This document shows, piece by piece, positions 13,082-25,392 of a stretch of DNA of 64,000 nt (positions are counted from its first letter, which is position 1; every line of letters begins with the position of its first letter). The position numbers and the translations under genes were made by a program. The notes under the pieces were generated by a model. It ran no database searches. It was not told the origin of the DNA and worked only from the letters and a program-made list of their open reading frames with translations. Origin of the DNA: Conidiobolus incongruus B7586 (lineage: Eukaryota > Entomophthoromycota > Entomophthoromycetes > Entomophthorales > Conidiobolaceae); NCBI GenBank assembly GCA_000697335.1, contig JNEM01014713.1:1-64000 (forward strand), read 5' to 3'.

Positions 13082-14578
13082 ATGGATTATATTATCACAT
13101 TATTAATCATATTCGCACTCTTTATAATCTTCTCTCTTGGGTGGATTCTTTGGATATTTCGTGTACCAGCCAATTTAAAGCATATAAAATCCGTACCAAT
13201 ATGGTCAACTTTGTACAAAATGGTTCAAGGCGTGCCTATGATAGATTTAATGGATGAATGGATGCCACTATTTCAAGAGTACGGTGTTGTTCGACTATTC
13301 TTCGGAGGTGAGTGGAGAATCATGAACGGAGATCCCGAGTTGCTCAAGAAAATCGCTTTTGATCACTCTACATTTGATAAACTTACACCTCATGACTTTG
13401 TGCCTGATGCTTTAGTCGATAGAATTTTTGGTAGTAATATTGTTTTCTCAAATTATAATGAATGGAAAAAGCATCGCAAGATAGTTAATCCAGCTTTTAA
13501 GAAAGGATGGAATTTAAATGTGTTTAGCGATTGTGTCGAAGAATTGTTTGAAAAAATGGGCGACTTTGATGCTTTAAATGTGGATATTGATGATCTGATG
13601 CAAAGAGTTACTGTTGAAGCTCTAGGGCGAGAAATCATGGATGTGAAATTCGATGGTATTCTATCTCAGGAGAAGCATCTCTTTATGTCCAACTTTAGTG
13701 ATATTATGAATGATGCATTAAACCCTGCGTATCTCATCTTTCCATTTCTCGACAATCATTGGAACCCCTTTAGATTCAATGCATACAAAAAATTAAACTA
13801 TGTAAATCAATACTTTAATCAAATACTTGTTGAAAGAAAGGAAAAAGTCTCTGAATCTACGGACTTAAACTACAAAGATATTTTAAGCTTATTGTTAGTA
13901 TCAAATAACAGCGGCTCTGAGAGTTTGACTGACGAAGAAATTAAGAATAATACTTTAATGCTTTTCTTGGCAGGTCAGGACACTACATCATTCACCTTAT
14001 GTGCAACCCTTCATTTACTTGCAGAACATCCAGAAATCCAAGAGAAAGTTAGACAAGAAGTGATCAGAACATTCGGTAAAAACGAATATGAAAACGGCAA
14101 ATTACAAATTCCTACGAACGACCAATTGAATCAATTAACGTATACTTACGCTGTAATTCAAGAATCTATGAGACTATACCCTGCTGTGAGTATTCTGTAT
14201 AATTGGATCTGTAAAAAAGATTTTAATCATAAAGGAATGATCATTCCACAAAATGCTAGCATCGATACTTACATATATGCCATTCATCGTAATCCAAAAT
14301 ATTTTAAAAATCCCAATACATTCGATCCTTCAAGATTTTTAACCAATGATATGGATACTAAAAAGCTGGATTCTAATTGGTTTGCTTTCTCAGCAGGAAA
14401 CCGTATGTGCGTGGGTGCAGGGTTCTCTATTACCGAACAAAAAATTGTTCTTTCATATATTATTAGACGCTACCGAGTTAAACCTACAGGATCTTTACCT
14501 TCAGGTAAAAGACTCAAAGTGAAAATTCCTTATCTTTTAAGAACTAAAAACTTGAGGTTGGATTTTGAAAGAATTTAA
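13082..14578 (+). CDS. cytochrome P450 monooxygenase, intact, intronless
   Basis: A heme-thiolate monooxygenase of 498 residues, the normal length for a microsomal P450. A hydrophobic N-terminal anchor (about residues 4-27) is followed by a short polar/Pro segment. Helix C has WKKHRK (128-133). The I-helix oxygen-activation motif AGQDTT is at 297-302, the K-helix ExxR is ESMR at 361-364, the PERF-like region is FDPSRF at 414-419, and the heme loop FSAGNRMCVG is at 436-445 with Cys443 as axial ligand. All key residues are present, so it should be active at the ER with a P450 reductase partner; the substrate cannot be told. It is the only whole member of a four-copy direct array. It has no introns although the other genes in this window are intron-rich. 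Confidence 0.95.
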   Translation: MDYIITLLIIFALFIIFSLGWILWIFRVPANLKHIKSVPIWSTLYKMVQGVPMIDLMDEWMPLFQEYGVVRLFFGGEWRIMNGDPELLKKIAFDHSTFDKLTPHDFVPDALVDRIFGSNIVFSNYNEWKKHRKIVNPAFKKGWNLNVFSDCVEELFEKMGDFDALNVDIDDLMQRVTVEALGREIMDVKFDGILSQEKHLFMSNFSDIMNDALNPAYLIFPFLDNHWNPFRFNAYKKLNYVNQYFNQILVERKEKVSESTDLNYKDILSLLLVSNNSGSESLTDEEIKNNTLMLFLAGQDTTSFTLCATLHLLAEHPEIQEKVRQEVIRTFGKNEYENGKLQIPTNDQLNQLTYTYAVIQESMRLYPAVSILYNWICKKDFNHKGMIIPQNASIDTYIYAIHRNPKYFKNPNTFDPSRFLTNDMDTKKLDSNWFAFSAGNRMCVGAGFSITEQKIVLSYIIRRYRVKPTGSLPSGKRLKVKIPYLLRTKNLRLDFERI

Positions 14579-15181
14579 GATTAATTTAATTACAATCATA
14601 TTTAGGATTATAAAAACTAATATCATATTTGGTTCATACAAATAGAAATATTTTATCAAATATTAAAAAATTGGTTATGAATCATTATTTTTTATTCTCT
14701 ACCTTATATTGATTATATTTCCAGACGTATTTGTCAAATAATAAACTTAATTTAAAATTTATATTTTTTTTATTCAATAGTACTGACATATAATATATAT
14801 TATGGATTTAAATATATATTTCTTGTCTATCTCAAAAATATCTATAAAATTTATTTATAAAAACTATTAGAAACATTTCATTATAATCATATTTCGTTAC
14901 CCTTTACTACTTTATTACTCCTGTTTAATTTTTTTTGATTTTATTAAAATTCAATATACTACTTATTCACACTTTTTATAAGAGTATAGGGATATTTTTT
15001 ACTGATTTTTTGAGATATGACGGTCTATTGATATATATTTTGTAATATTTTCAGAATTTATTTTAATGAATAATAAATAAATTTTTTTGCCTAAAAATTT
15101 ACACTTGCCCTATTTTATATTTACCAAATAGATGATTCTATTTTTTTATTTCAATTATAGTATTTGCTATGATTGCAAATT

Positions 15182-15218
<37 letters not shown>

Positions 15219-15938
15219 CAAATAAAAATAATAAAATTTATATATTTTTGATTATTTTATATTAATTGAATTTTGGTGATATAATGGACAGTATATCAAA
15301 ACGCAATTGGCACTATATAGATATTTTTATTTTGAAAGCACACTAATTATAACCTAAATATATCAATTATAATAATAATAAAAATGAAATATAAGAAAAA
15401 GAGGAATAACCTGTGTATTCAAATTAAATCAAACTAATTTATATAATAAAATTAAATCAGATTAAGGTAGAAATTTTAATACAAAAATTCATAATTGATT
15501 GAATAGTAAACATGTAATAAAGAATATTTTAAAAATTTCTATATCTAATTTAATATCAATTTCTAGTATATATTATGCATATTTTGTTATTACATTTTCC
15601 AACTTCCTTATTATATGAGATATTTATTATTTCAAACTAGAAATTTTCATTATTATAATTCTATAATCATTTTATAAATATACAAGCATATATTTGAAAT
15701 TTCTTCTTCTATTATATTTGTATCATTTTGTTATAATTAACTAGATACTTATAAAATCTAACTTATATACATTTATTGATTAAAAATTTTAATGAAAAAT
15801 ATTTATTTTCAATAAAATCAATTATATATCTAATAATTAGTTGAAAAATTAATAAGTAGTTAAATCAATAAATTACAGAAGTTAATTTTCAATATAAATA
15901 GATCAAAATTTCAAATATCTATAAAATTTTGTTAAAAA
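14579..15938. other. AT-rich spacer
   Basis: No gene is seen. It includes a long (AT)n run at 15185-15217. The right end flanks the fourth P450 copy. Confidence 0.4.
15185..15217. repeat. (AT)n microsatellite
   Basis: About 16 AT units, the longest dinucleotide run in the window. Confidence 0.9.
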
Positions 15939-17405
15939 ATGAATGCTTTATTGATATTAATCTCAACAATTTGTATTTAATCTTTGGAGCTGTTTTAATT
16001 AGTATGATATACTTTTTTACATTGAATTTGTCGCGTTTTAGTAAATATGAAGTATCAAATCAATCACAATGTTTACAGAGTAATATCAAATGATTTCAGG
16101 TGTTCCCTATGTTAATCGTATCAATGACGAGATACCCTAGTTTCAACAGCACAAAATTATTATACTTTTTAGAGAAATTATGAATATTGCCAGCGGTGAT
16201 CCCGAGTAGTTCAAGTAATGGCTTTTTATAATTCTATATTCGGGAAATATCTCCTCAGGAATTCACTCCTAATAGCTTATTTGATAAAGCATTTGGTCAA
16301 AATGTAGTTTTGTCTAGTTTAATGAATGAGAGGCGATATGACAAAGTCATTAACTCCTCTTTTTTACAGGGATAGAACTTGCATATTTTCAGTCGCTGTA
16401 TGGGGCAGTTATTCCAATAATTAAATAGAAATGTTGTCAAAATAACTAGGTTGAGGATTTGATGCAAAAGGTAGCAGTAGAAGCTTTGGGAGTGAAACGA
16501 TGGATGTAAAATTTGATTCAATTTTATTGGAGAAAAGACACAAATTTGTCTGATATTTCAACTAAGTATTGAATGGTGCTCTTAATCAAATAGATTTAAT
16601 CTACTCAATTTTATATCGTCTTTAGAACTTTTTAAAATATTACTTAAATAATTAGATAAACAATATAAACAAACATGTTGAGTCTATTCTTGAGGAGAAG
16701 AATCTTTCAAAATCTTCAGATTGTAATTACAAGGACATTTTAAGCTTGCTACTAGCTACCAAAATAAGAGATTCTAATGCTTTGACTAATAAAGTAAAGA
16801 ACACTACCTTTGCATTCTTTGTGGCAGGTCAGAATACTTAAAAATGTACTTTATCTGTTACTCTGTATTTACTTGCTGACCACCCCGATCTTCAAGACCG
16901 AGTAAGAGGTAAATTATTGTCGATATTCGGCAAAAATGAATATGAAAATGGTCAGTTGAATCAATTGGAATATACCTATGCAGTTATTAAGCAATTTATG
17001 AGACTACCTAGTACTTAATTTGTTAAATAATTGAGTTTGCAAAAAAGAAATAACACACAGAGATTATATTATTCCAGAGGGTACTATACTTAATATCAAC
17101 ATATATTCAATTCATCGCAATCCTGATGACTATACCGAACCAAACACATTCGACCCTTGTAAATTACTTAACAACAAAATTAATATCCTAAAATTTGATT
17201 TCAATTGGTACAGTTTCAGCTTTGTTAAAAGGATGTGCTTGGGTCATCAATATACTAACATTCAACAAAAAATCATTATCTTATATTTAATCAGATGACT
17301 TCATTTAAAATATACTCTAAGTTTATGATCAGGCAAACACCATAATTGTATAAGTTAATTCTTTTTAAAGACTGATAGTTTAAGATTGGATTTGGAACAA
17401 AATCA
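15939..17405 (+). pseudogene. cytochrome P450 relic, array copy 4
   Basis: Aligned by eye to the intact P450 next door. It starts at an equivalent ATG (MNALLILISTICI) and ends near a degenerate C-terminus (RLDLEQ). Readable pieces include VEDLMQKVAVEALG near 16450, KDILSLLLAT near 16735, FFVAGQNT near 16820 (the Asp of AGxDT is now Asn), DHPDLQDRVRG near 16880, YSIHRNP near 17110 and a heme loop FSFVKRMCLGH near 17220 that still keeps Cys. Numerous stops and frameshifts make it a clear pseudogene, more decayed than copy 1. Confidence 0.8.
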
Positions 17406-19879
17406 AATAATTCAAGGTATTAAAAATGAATTAAAATTTTAAGATAATTTATCGAAATATGCAATGTGAAAAAAACTTAAATAAATATTTTAGATTTCTA
17501 ATACATATTAGAACAATTGAATTAAAATGAATATTTCACTTAAATTTTGATAGATATATTACTATGTTATAATACTTTAAATAACAAGACTACATAGTTT
17601 AAAATTAAATTTTATAAATTTAATTCACAAATAAAATATATAAATAATGAAATTATTATAAATTATAACTGTTTATATTATATCGGTATTACTGTTAAGA
17701 ATATCAAATTATTTTGCATTATTTCGCAATTTAAATTGAATCTTAGTTATTTAACTCTTATTTTGAATTATATTTATATTAATTTTCAATTTTATATTAT
17801 AATTATGAATACATTATTTGATTAATAATTACTATAATAAAATGAATATGTTACAATTTTTAGAATATATTTTAATATGTATGATATGTTATAAATAAAT
17901 AGTTTAAATGTACTTTATAATTGATTTTAAATCAATATTTTCATTACCTATAAGGTTTTATTATTAATATATATTTATAACTTTTTCCTAAATTTTGAAT
18001 CAATTTAAAATATTTGTAATCAATAAACCTATTTTGTATTGATATGTATTAATACTGTTAAGGGCTAATTAAATTTAATAAATCTTTAAAGTTGATTCTA
18101 TTTGATATTTCATAGCAATATACAAAATGTACTCAACTATTTCCTCTATAATATTCAATAATATATATATATATATATATGCTGAGTCAAAAATATAGAA
18201 ATTAATCCAGAAAACATGAAAAATGTATTTGCAAATTAAAATATATTTGGTGTATTTCATTGAAAATACAAATAATAGTAATTTAATTCAATCATTCATT
18301 TGTATTATTATTTTTTTGAATGAAAATTGTATACCAAATTATAATACATTTAAAAATTACCTTAATTTTTGTTGTGATTAACTATATATCATGAAGTAAG
18401 TGAGTGAGTTAGTGTTTTAAAGATAGATCAATATTTAATTAATAATAGAACATATTAAAGGCAAATACTTGCGATGAAGGGTTCTAAGATAATTGCAATT
18501 CCATAAATTGGATTGCAATTTGAAGAGTTATATTAAAGATTATTAACTCAAAGCTTCTATAATGGCTAAGTTTATAAATATTATAACAAATATTTTTAGT
18601 AGGTAATAATGTAAATTCTATAATATTTTATACAATAAAATAAAGGTTTGATGACGAGTTATTAATATTTTGATCTATCAATGTGTCTGATATTTTATAA
18701 GGTTTGTGAAATTTAGTAGTAAAATCGAATGATTCAGGTATATAAGTTAATATTGGAATCCAATTTTTGTAGAAATTTATCTATATATTTAATATTGATT
18801 AATAACTTTATGAACTTAAATAAATTTACATTAAACAATATTAACTAGGTTAGCTAAAACCTATAAAATAATGATTATCAATTTCACAAAGGCGATTGAA
18901 TTAAACAGAACAATTATTACAGATTTACCAAGGGTTAACATATGTTTCAAATCTAATCCTAAATATTAAATTGTGATATTGTAATAAATTTACAATGATA
19001 AAAAATAAAATGTTCTAAAATATTGAATAATCATAATTGCTTCAGATTTATTATATTTCACAATGCTGACAAGTATTTTTGGATTATAATTAAAATTTAA
19101 ATTTAAATGTTTAATAAGTTAGAATCTTCAATAAAATAGTTGGTATTTAATTATGACAATATATTATGTTTGCAATAATCATTATTATATACTTTATACA
19201 GTGTGATTTGATACAACTTAAATATCAGAAATGATTTAACATATTCCAGGGGACTTAATATAGGATATGATTTGCCAAATTATCAAAACCTGGATTTTAA
19301 TATATAAAAAATGAATTTTGATATTTCCATTATACATAATTAGGTGTAAATTCTTTAAAAAATATTATTAATTTATAAATTGTTTTTTTCATCTATCAAC
19401 AAATTAGCTTTAATGATAATATATTTTATAAAATAATATGTCGTGATCTTTTTTATAATCCTTGATAAATTAAATTCCTATTAATAATATTTCAATAATT
19501 AAAATATAATCATTCCAAGCAATTTTATACATTAATTAAATTTACTCTTAACAAAAGACAGGTTTTGAATATCTTTAATTATCAAGTAAAGAAATCATAT
19601 TATCATTAGGAAAACATATTCTTTATAATATAAGTTTTAAAAATTGATATAACAGGTTAATATAAATTGGTTGAAAAAATATATTCACTAATATTAAATT
19701 TATATTTTAATAAAATAAATAGATATAAAGAAAAAATAATATAAATGTAATTACTAATTAATTCCTTGTATTTCAATAACAGTATTCCATACTAATAGTA
19801 ATCAATTAATCCTCTTACTTAGTAAGATAAATTTATCTTCAAAATCACCATCTTAATTTTAAAATATATAGTTGAAATA
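17406..19879. other. AT-rich spacer
   Basis: About 2.5 kb with no recognisable gene or RNA. It contains a short (AT)n run at 18161-18180. The small open frame over that run on - strand is microsatellite sequence and not a gene. Confidence 0.4.
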
Positions 19880-20310
19880 TTATAAAAAATTTTTTCCTTG
19901 AATTAAATTCTTTAAATTACCAAAATAATCATACTCACAAAGATTCAAATCTAGTAAATATACTGGATGTGGTGATAAATACCATTTCTTTTGAATAAAC
20001 TAATCTTTAATAATATTTACTCTATATATATTATCATATAAATACATTGTTTTTTGATTGATTTTTCATATATTAATTTTTAACTTTGGTTTTTAAAAGT
20101 ATGAAATATATACTACTACTAAAATTTATTTTTTTTCTGGTAATAATTGGTGGAATGTTATATTATTAATATATATTTAATACTATTTTTAAATTTTTTC
20201 ATATAATTTTAGTTTTGGAGTTTAGGATAATAATTTTGATTTTTCAATCCAAGCATTGTTTTTATTTCTTATTAATAGATTATATACTAAAGTCTAATGT
20301 TTATTTATCA
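19880..20310 (-). mobile_element. third mariner lineage, transposase C-terminal remnant
   Basis: On - strand the catalytic C-terminal block of a mariner transposase is readable around 19900-20070: YLYDN (second catalytic Asp), WYLSPHPVYLLDLNLCEYD, then FGNLKNLIQGKNF. It resembles the PHPPYSPDLNPCDYDLF class of mariner proteins and differs from the two other lineages here. A weaker upstream part (WIEKSKLL) extends towards 20260. The N-terminal half and the terminal repeats were not found, so the real element may reach further towards 20900. Confidence 0.6.
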
Positions 20311-21054
20311 AAATGATCATTTCAAATTCAATAGGATAAGGATTATAATTACATAAATTTATAATAGTTATATTTCTTTGTTTAAATATTTAATATTTAA
20401 TAGTTAATTAAAGTAAAAAGTACATAAATTCTTAATTTTCTAACTAATTTTAAATTGTTTTTTAAGAAATTTATGATAGATTTGGTATTGAATAAAGAAA
20501 TTATGCTAGTTTATTTACTGAGGTATATAGGTAATATTTGAAATATTTCCTAATTTTATTTGAATTTTTTAGTTAATTAGAAATTCAAAATGGCTTGAAC
20601 AAGGTAAATTTCCTATATCAGGTCTTTTATATTTGAGTTAATTAAACCAGTTTGCAGTACTATACTTTGAAAGTCCTTTACCACCGGTTACTACTTGGAG
20701 ATTTTTTTGAATAATTAATATAGAATATTTTCCATAGTATAATATTTCGATAAATTCTCTTCATTTAACTCAGGTAAATTTTGAAATTTTGTGATTTTCA
20801 ATCATTTTGTTTTATGTCGAAATTCTCCTAAAAAGTTGTATTTTATATATTGATTATCAAAAATTATTAGACCACTTACTATCGCTTAAAATAATACTAA
20901 AAGAGAGTGATAAAATCATGATTCATTAAACAATATTTGATTTAAGTATAAGAAAGTATTTTTTGAACCACTGGATATTTAATATTAGGAAAAATTTTAT
21001 GTATATGAAATTTCATTGAAATATTAAATGAAATTGATATCAAACTTTATCAAA
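20311..21054. other. spacer, possibly the eroded 5' part of the mariner remnant
   Basis: No clear coding signal. Given the orientation of the mariner remnant at 19880-20310, its missing N-terminal half would have lain here, but I cannot recognise it. Confidence 0.3.
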
Positions 21055-21512
21055 ATCATTGATAGGGAATAACCTTGTCAATTACTCAAAATACCACAAT
21101 TACCACACTGAATCAAGAAGTCACATTAGAGAACACCCACTTTAAGAACTGGTTGGTTCTGACATTTTACACCAGTAAACTGCCCCTGTCGACAATAGTC
21201 AAAAATAATATCCAATATAAGATAATCATGTGTTAACTAATAAACGTTATCCTCTTATCTTTATTCCAAAATATACCATCTCTAAGCCTTCTCATAATAC
21301 TCACAAACTGCATTGAGTCATAACAAGTGTGAGATATCTGCTTCATTTAAAGAATCCAATTGACAATAAACTATTTTCACCTTATTTGGTGAAACCCCTT
21401 GATTTCCTATAACTTTTATGGTGAACCCTTGTTTACCACTGCCAACTCCTTGTTTAAGCACTAAAATCCTAGTTCCTTCTACATTTACAGTCATCATTAT
21501 AAAATCCATATT
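21055..21512 (-). repeat. dispersed repeat R, copy 3, with the best-kept reading frame
   Basis: Reverse-strand copy of the repeat at 8390-8845 and 42796-43192. Here an 83-codon open frame (21318-21569, - strand) runs through the conserved part. It contains ILVLKQGVGSGKQGF, VIGNQGVSPNKVKIVYC and NEADISHLL, and ends at the TGA after SHLL. The residues it encodes line up with what the broken copies encode, for example the SGKQ and SHLL/SHTC regions, which suggests descent from a coding sequence. Downstream is another coding-like block with CDFLIQCGNCGILSN. I do not recognise the protein. No structural ends were found. Confidence 0.55.
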
Positions 21513-21829
21513 AACTTCATTTATTTCATTTTCCTTGTTCTTAATGAGCCTTGGAATACTGTTAAACAAATATATTAAATATTAGATAACAATAATTATT
21601 ACAATTTAATATTAAATAATAAGTAGTTTTGAAACTTGTAATATTAATTACAATTATACATTGAATATATATCTAATATATATTATAAATAACCTTTTCG
21701 CCATAATTGATTAAAAAGTCAAATTATTATTAAATTGATTTTAAATATAATATTTTACTAGGTTATTAATCATGCATTTATCTATATCAAAATTAAACAC
21801 GAAATATTAACTATATTATTTAAAATGGG

Positions 21830-22215
21830 GTATAAGGGTGACAAATTTCAAATTCATTTAAGTGAATAACTCAAATACATTGCAGGTCTGCTGGAAAGTA
21901 GCCTTGCAGTAAAGTTCAAGTAAATTAGAGAAAATGGACCAAGGGTGGTTAACGAGATGCCTTAAAGGATTTTATTAAAATATCAATATGGTAGGGCTTA
22001 GCCCTGTTTGAGATGATTCCCGAGTAAATATGTGCCCAGTGACGATTTTATAGTGCTGTTAATCCTTGGCAAATGTGTTGGAACTTCATTTGTAGTTATT
22101 GTCCGAAATTTCGCATTTTACAAGGATTGTGTAACGTACTTGTGTATAGATTCCGTTCGGAATAAATTGAATGGCGAGCGGACCTCCCGATCCTTGACAA
22201 TATTTAATATACTTT
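21830..22215. other. unexplained G+C-richer island
   Basis: A roughly 390 bp patch stands out from the AT-rich flanks, with blocks such as GGACCAAGGGTGG, AGGGCTTAGCCCTG (a short palindrome near 21993), TCCGTTCGG and GCGAGCGGACCTCCCG. A 64-codon open frame from 22032 on + strand has no recognisable domain. It could be an old transposon or LTR piece, a gene fragment or an RNA; nothing decides between these. Confidence 0.35.
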
Positions 22216-24742
22216 TTAAGTCATAATAAAATGAATAAATTTATATCTAACACTAATTATGCTTGTTAATTCAATTTACCAAAAGAACCTTTTAATAAAA
22301 ATATTAATATTATAGTCAATTATGTCTTAATATGAATATATATGCTATCTAAAATAATTTTGATTATTACAAAAATTATAATATATTTAATTTAGTTTAA
22401 ATTTTCGGATAAAATTAATAACTTTAAACTCGTTTGTAAATTAGTTTTGATTTGGTGCTGTCAATTTTATATGCTTGAGATCAAAATTATTAAACAAAAA
22501 ATACCCTTATTATCATTATTAAAAATTATTTCATAAATTAATTGAATCTTTATAATCAGGTAAATCATTTGATATTCAAGCTACTTTTATATTAAATGTT
22601 AAAATCTTATAGTTCGACTTTGAATTTATATAAATTACTTTGTATATTTTGAATCTATAGCCAAATATTCTGAAATTCTTTTTTATTTCAAAATATTCTT
22701 AATGGAATTTTGATATGATATAATATATGATGTAATGATTAGTATATAATTCATATTTTTGGAGGAATTTTTGATATGATTATAAGCTTAGGAATTAATA
22801 CTAATTATATTATATTCATAATAAAATATTTAAATTTACAAAAATTATCAAACCATATGAATTAAAGAAATATAATAATTTTTGTTTATTTAATTATATA
22901 AATAAAATCTTATTGGAAAACTATTAGCTTTATTATTGTTGGATTTGAATTCTATAATACACTACGAATAAATATCTGCTTTTTACTAAAATCTTTATAA
23001 TTAAATATGGACATATCTCTTTTTCGTACTCAAAAAAATTCCAATGTCAGATTTTTAGTGATATCCATTTTTAGGGAAGTTAATATAAAATTTTTAATTT
23101 AGAGATATTTGAAAAACTATAATAATAATATCAAATGATTTTATAGTTCAAAAAAATTTCAATCATCCAATAAAAAATAAATTTAATTTCAATCACAGAC
23201 AAGACCTTGTACAAAATTTTCTAATCATTTTGTCTACAAATAGTTAATTAATATAGAATCAGTCTGAAATAATTCATAAAAAATTTTGATCAAAAAATAT
23301 TCTAAAAATTAAAAATGTGTTATTTATTTCAATGGAAAAGATTACCATAATCATTATTAGTAATAATAGACAAATTATATTTTTTTCATGATCCTAGTGG
23401 CTATATGCGGAAAAAACACTGTATATAGCCTTTGTAAATATACTACAATATTATTAAAAAATGTTATATAATTGTAAAAAAGTAATAATATTTATTTTAT
23501 ATTTTCAAAATAATAACTTAGTATATTGTTATAATTCTTCTAAAGTTTAAAATTAATTTGTTTTTACCACAAATAAAACGGGAAACTCTCTAAAATATAC
23601 CTTTTAAAAAATTTAATTATCACGAACAAATAAAAAATCAGATATAATATAAAATATTTGGTATAGTTTTGAGAAATTAATTATTTCTATAGTATTAACA
23701 AGTTGTTCGATTTAATATATTAACATATTTATTTCAAGTTTAAATTATATTAATTTATTTATTGATAAAAAAAATGAAAAATATAATAATAATAATAATA
23801 ATAATTGATATCAATATACCATTGAATAATAAGATTATTGATAACCTTATTTCATTATCATTTCATCTATATTAAAATGAGATTTTATAACATCTGGATT
23901 AAGAAATGATAATAATTCATATAAATAATGATAATTAAGTAAAAATTTTTGTATTTTCAATAGGTTATTTGCCAGCTTTATAGCCATATTTTAAATTGAA
24001 TAATAAACCAAATAAAAACAATAATAAAAATATACAAATTAAATCATATAAGAACGAATTTATTTCTCTTAATAAATTCATAATTGAAACATCAGTAAAT
24101 GCTAATAGTATTAAAATTTCTGGTAATAAAAAATCATTATTTAATTAGAATCGAAAGATCATAATATATTTGTGTTTTTAAGTGCAAATCCTTACAAATA
24201 AAATCATCGAATTATAATGTAAATTGTATCTAATTTGATTCCAATAAATTTAATCAATGAATTGCTGAATTGATCACTGTAAATCAGGCATATATATTAA
24301 TATAAAAGCCAATAAAAAACATTTTCTTCACTTGATTTAACAAAGAGATTATTAATTATTATCTTTTGCTTATTTAATTTGTGCAAATAAGGTGAATTAC
24401 TCCTGTGAATCTGTATATCTATATAAAAATGATATTAGTAGTTTTATATTAATACTTAGGTATTATCTTATAAGAAGATTAAATGAAATAATAAAATAAA
24501 TATTGGCAAGAATTAAAATATCCTATATTTTTGTACTATAATTAATAGCACTTTATTACCCAATAAATAATATTTCATATAAATGGAATTTATACATTTT
24601 TCGATTTTTGTCAGAATTACAAGTTTAGAATTAATAGCATATTCAAATGACGATTTCTAACTATAGGAAGTTTTGGCTCGTAGTAGAGTGGTTAATGGAT
24701 ATTAATTAACGACATTAATAATTGAAGAACAGATATAGTCAA
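22216..24742. other. AT-rich spacer
   Basis: About 2.5 kb without coding signal. It contains an (ATA)n/(AAT)n run at about 23782-23805. The last part lies downstream of the RCF2 gene. Confidence 0.4.
23782..23805. repeat. (AAT)n trinucleotide microsatellite
   Basis: About eight ATA/AAT units in an AT-rich spacer. Confidence 0.85.
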
Positions 24743-25392
24743 TTAGTAACTTGATTTTTCACGATTTTTGGGAGCATCGTCGTATGCTGAGAGGGCAGCG
24801 ATAGCAGCTAAAGATCCTAAAGTAATAGCTTGAGCCCACATTCTAGCTTCCACTAATTTTTGAGAAGTAGTCATATATCTATAAGGTATCATATTAATAT
24901 TGAGTATTAGAGTAATAATATAGAATTAAATTACTTTTTGCGATATAAGTAAGCACCAGCGAGGGACATACCACCTAACCAAGTACCAAACATAAAGTAA
25001 TATTTCTTATCTAAGACATATTTAATAGAGCGCTCTGTCAATGTGGGGATTCTGACTAAGGTTTGATTATCGTCGTTTTTTACAAGATCGGGATTAGCAT
25101 GGCTTTCCATATTGAACTTGATAAGAGCTTTTTCTCCCTTAATAACGAAAGCAGCGGTAGCAGCTACAATAGATTAAGTACAACAGAACAAATTTTATAA
25201 ATAAATAAACTTACCAGCTGATACTAAGAAAGCTTTAAACTGAATTGTAAAACCTCTGAAGACTGGGGAGAAACGGTTGGCGACCATAGCGGCAGCGATA
25301 CCACCAGTCAAACCAATTAAAGCACCTTCAGCGCCAGCTTTGAAGATGATGTGGTTAATCTTTTTATCATTTTCACTTAAATGAGTAGTCAT
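24743..25392 (-). CDS. RCF2: respiratory supercomplex factor 2 homologue (HIG1 family)
   Basis: Mitochondrial inner-membrane protein that in yeast associates with cytochrome bc1-cytochrome oxidase supercomplexes. Three exons: 25215-25392, 24935-25163, 24743-24878; the joins keep frame and give 180 residues. The first exon has FKAGAEGALIGL followed by NRFSPVFRGFTIQFK, matching the N-terminal signature of Rcf2 (GGIEGAL, then Y/F-P-F). The second has ERSIKYVLDKKYYFMFGTWLGGMSLAGAYLY read in two parts, and the third gives TSQKLVEARMWAQAIT, the HIG1-domain core (compare ARMYAQFIT in yeast). Several membrane segments are predicted. Introns are 51 and 56 nt. It is a little shorter than yeast Rcf2 and stands alone between two long spacers. 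Confidence 0.85.

Noticed and set aside
18075-18260. 61-codon ORF on - strand
   Set aside because: It runs through an (AT)n microsatellite coding Tyr/Ile repeats. No protein-like content.
24661-24720. Possible tRNA-like patch (GGCTCGTAGTAGAGTGGTTAATGG)
   Set aside because: It recalls a D-arm but there is no acceptor pairing or TTCGA arm at the right distance. No tRNA gene was found anywhere in the window.
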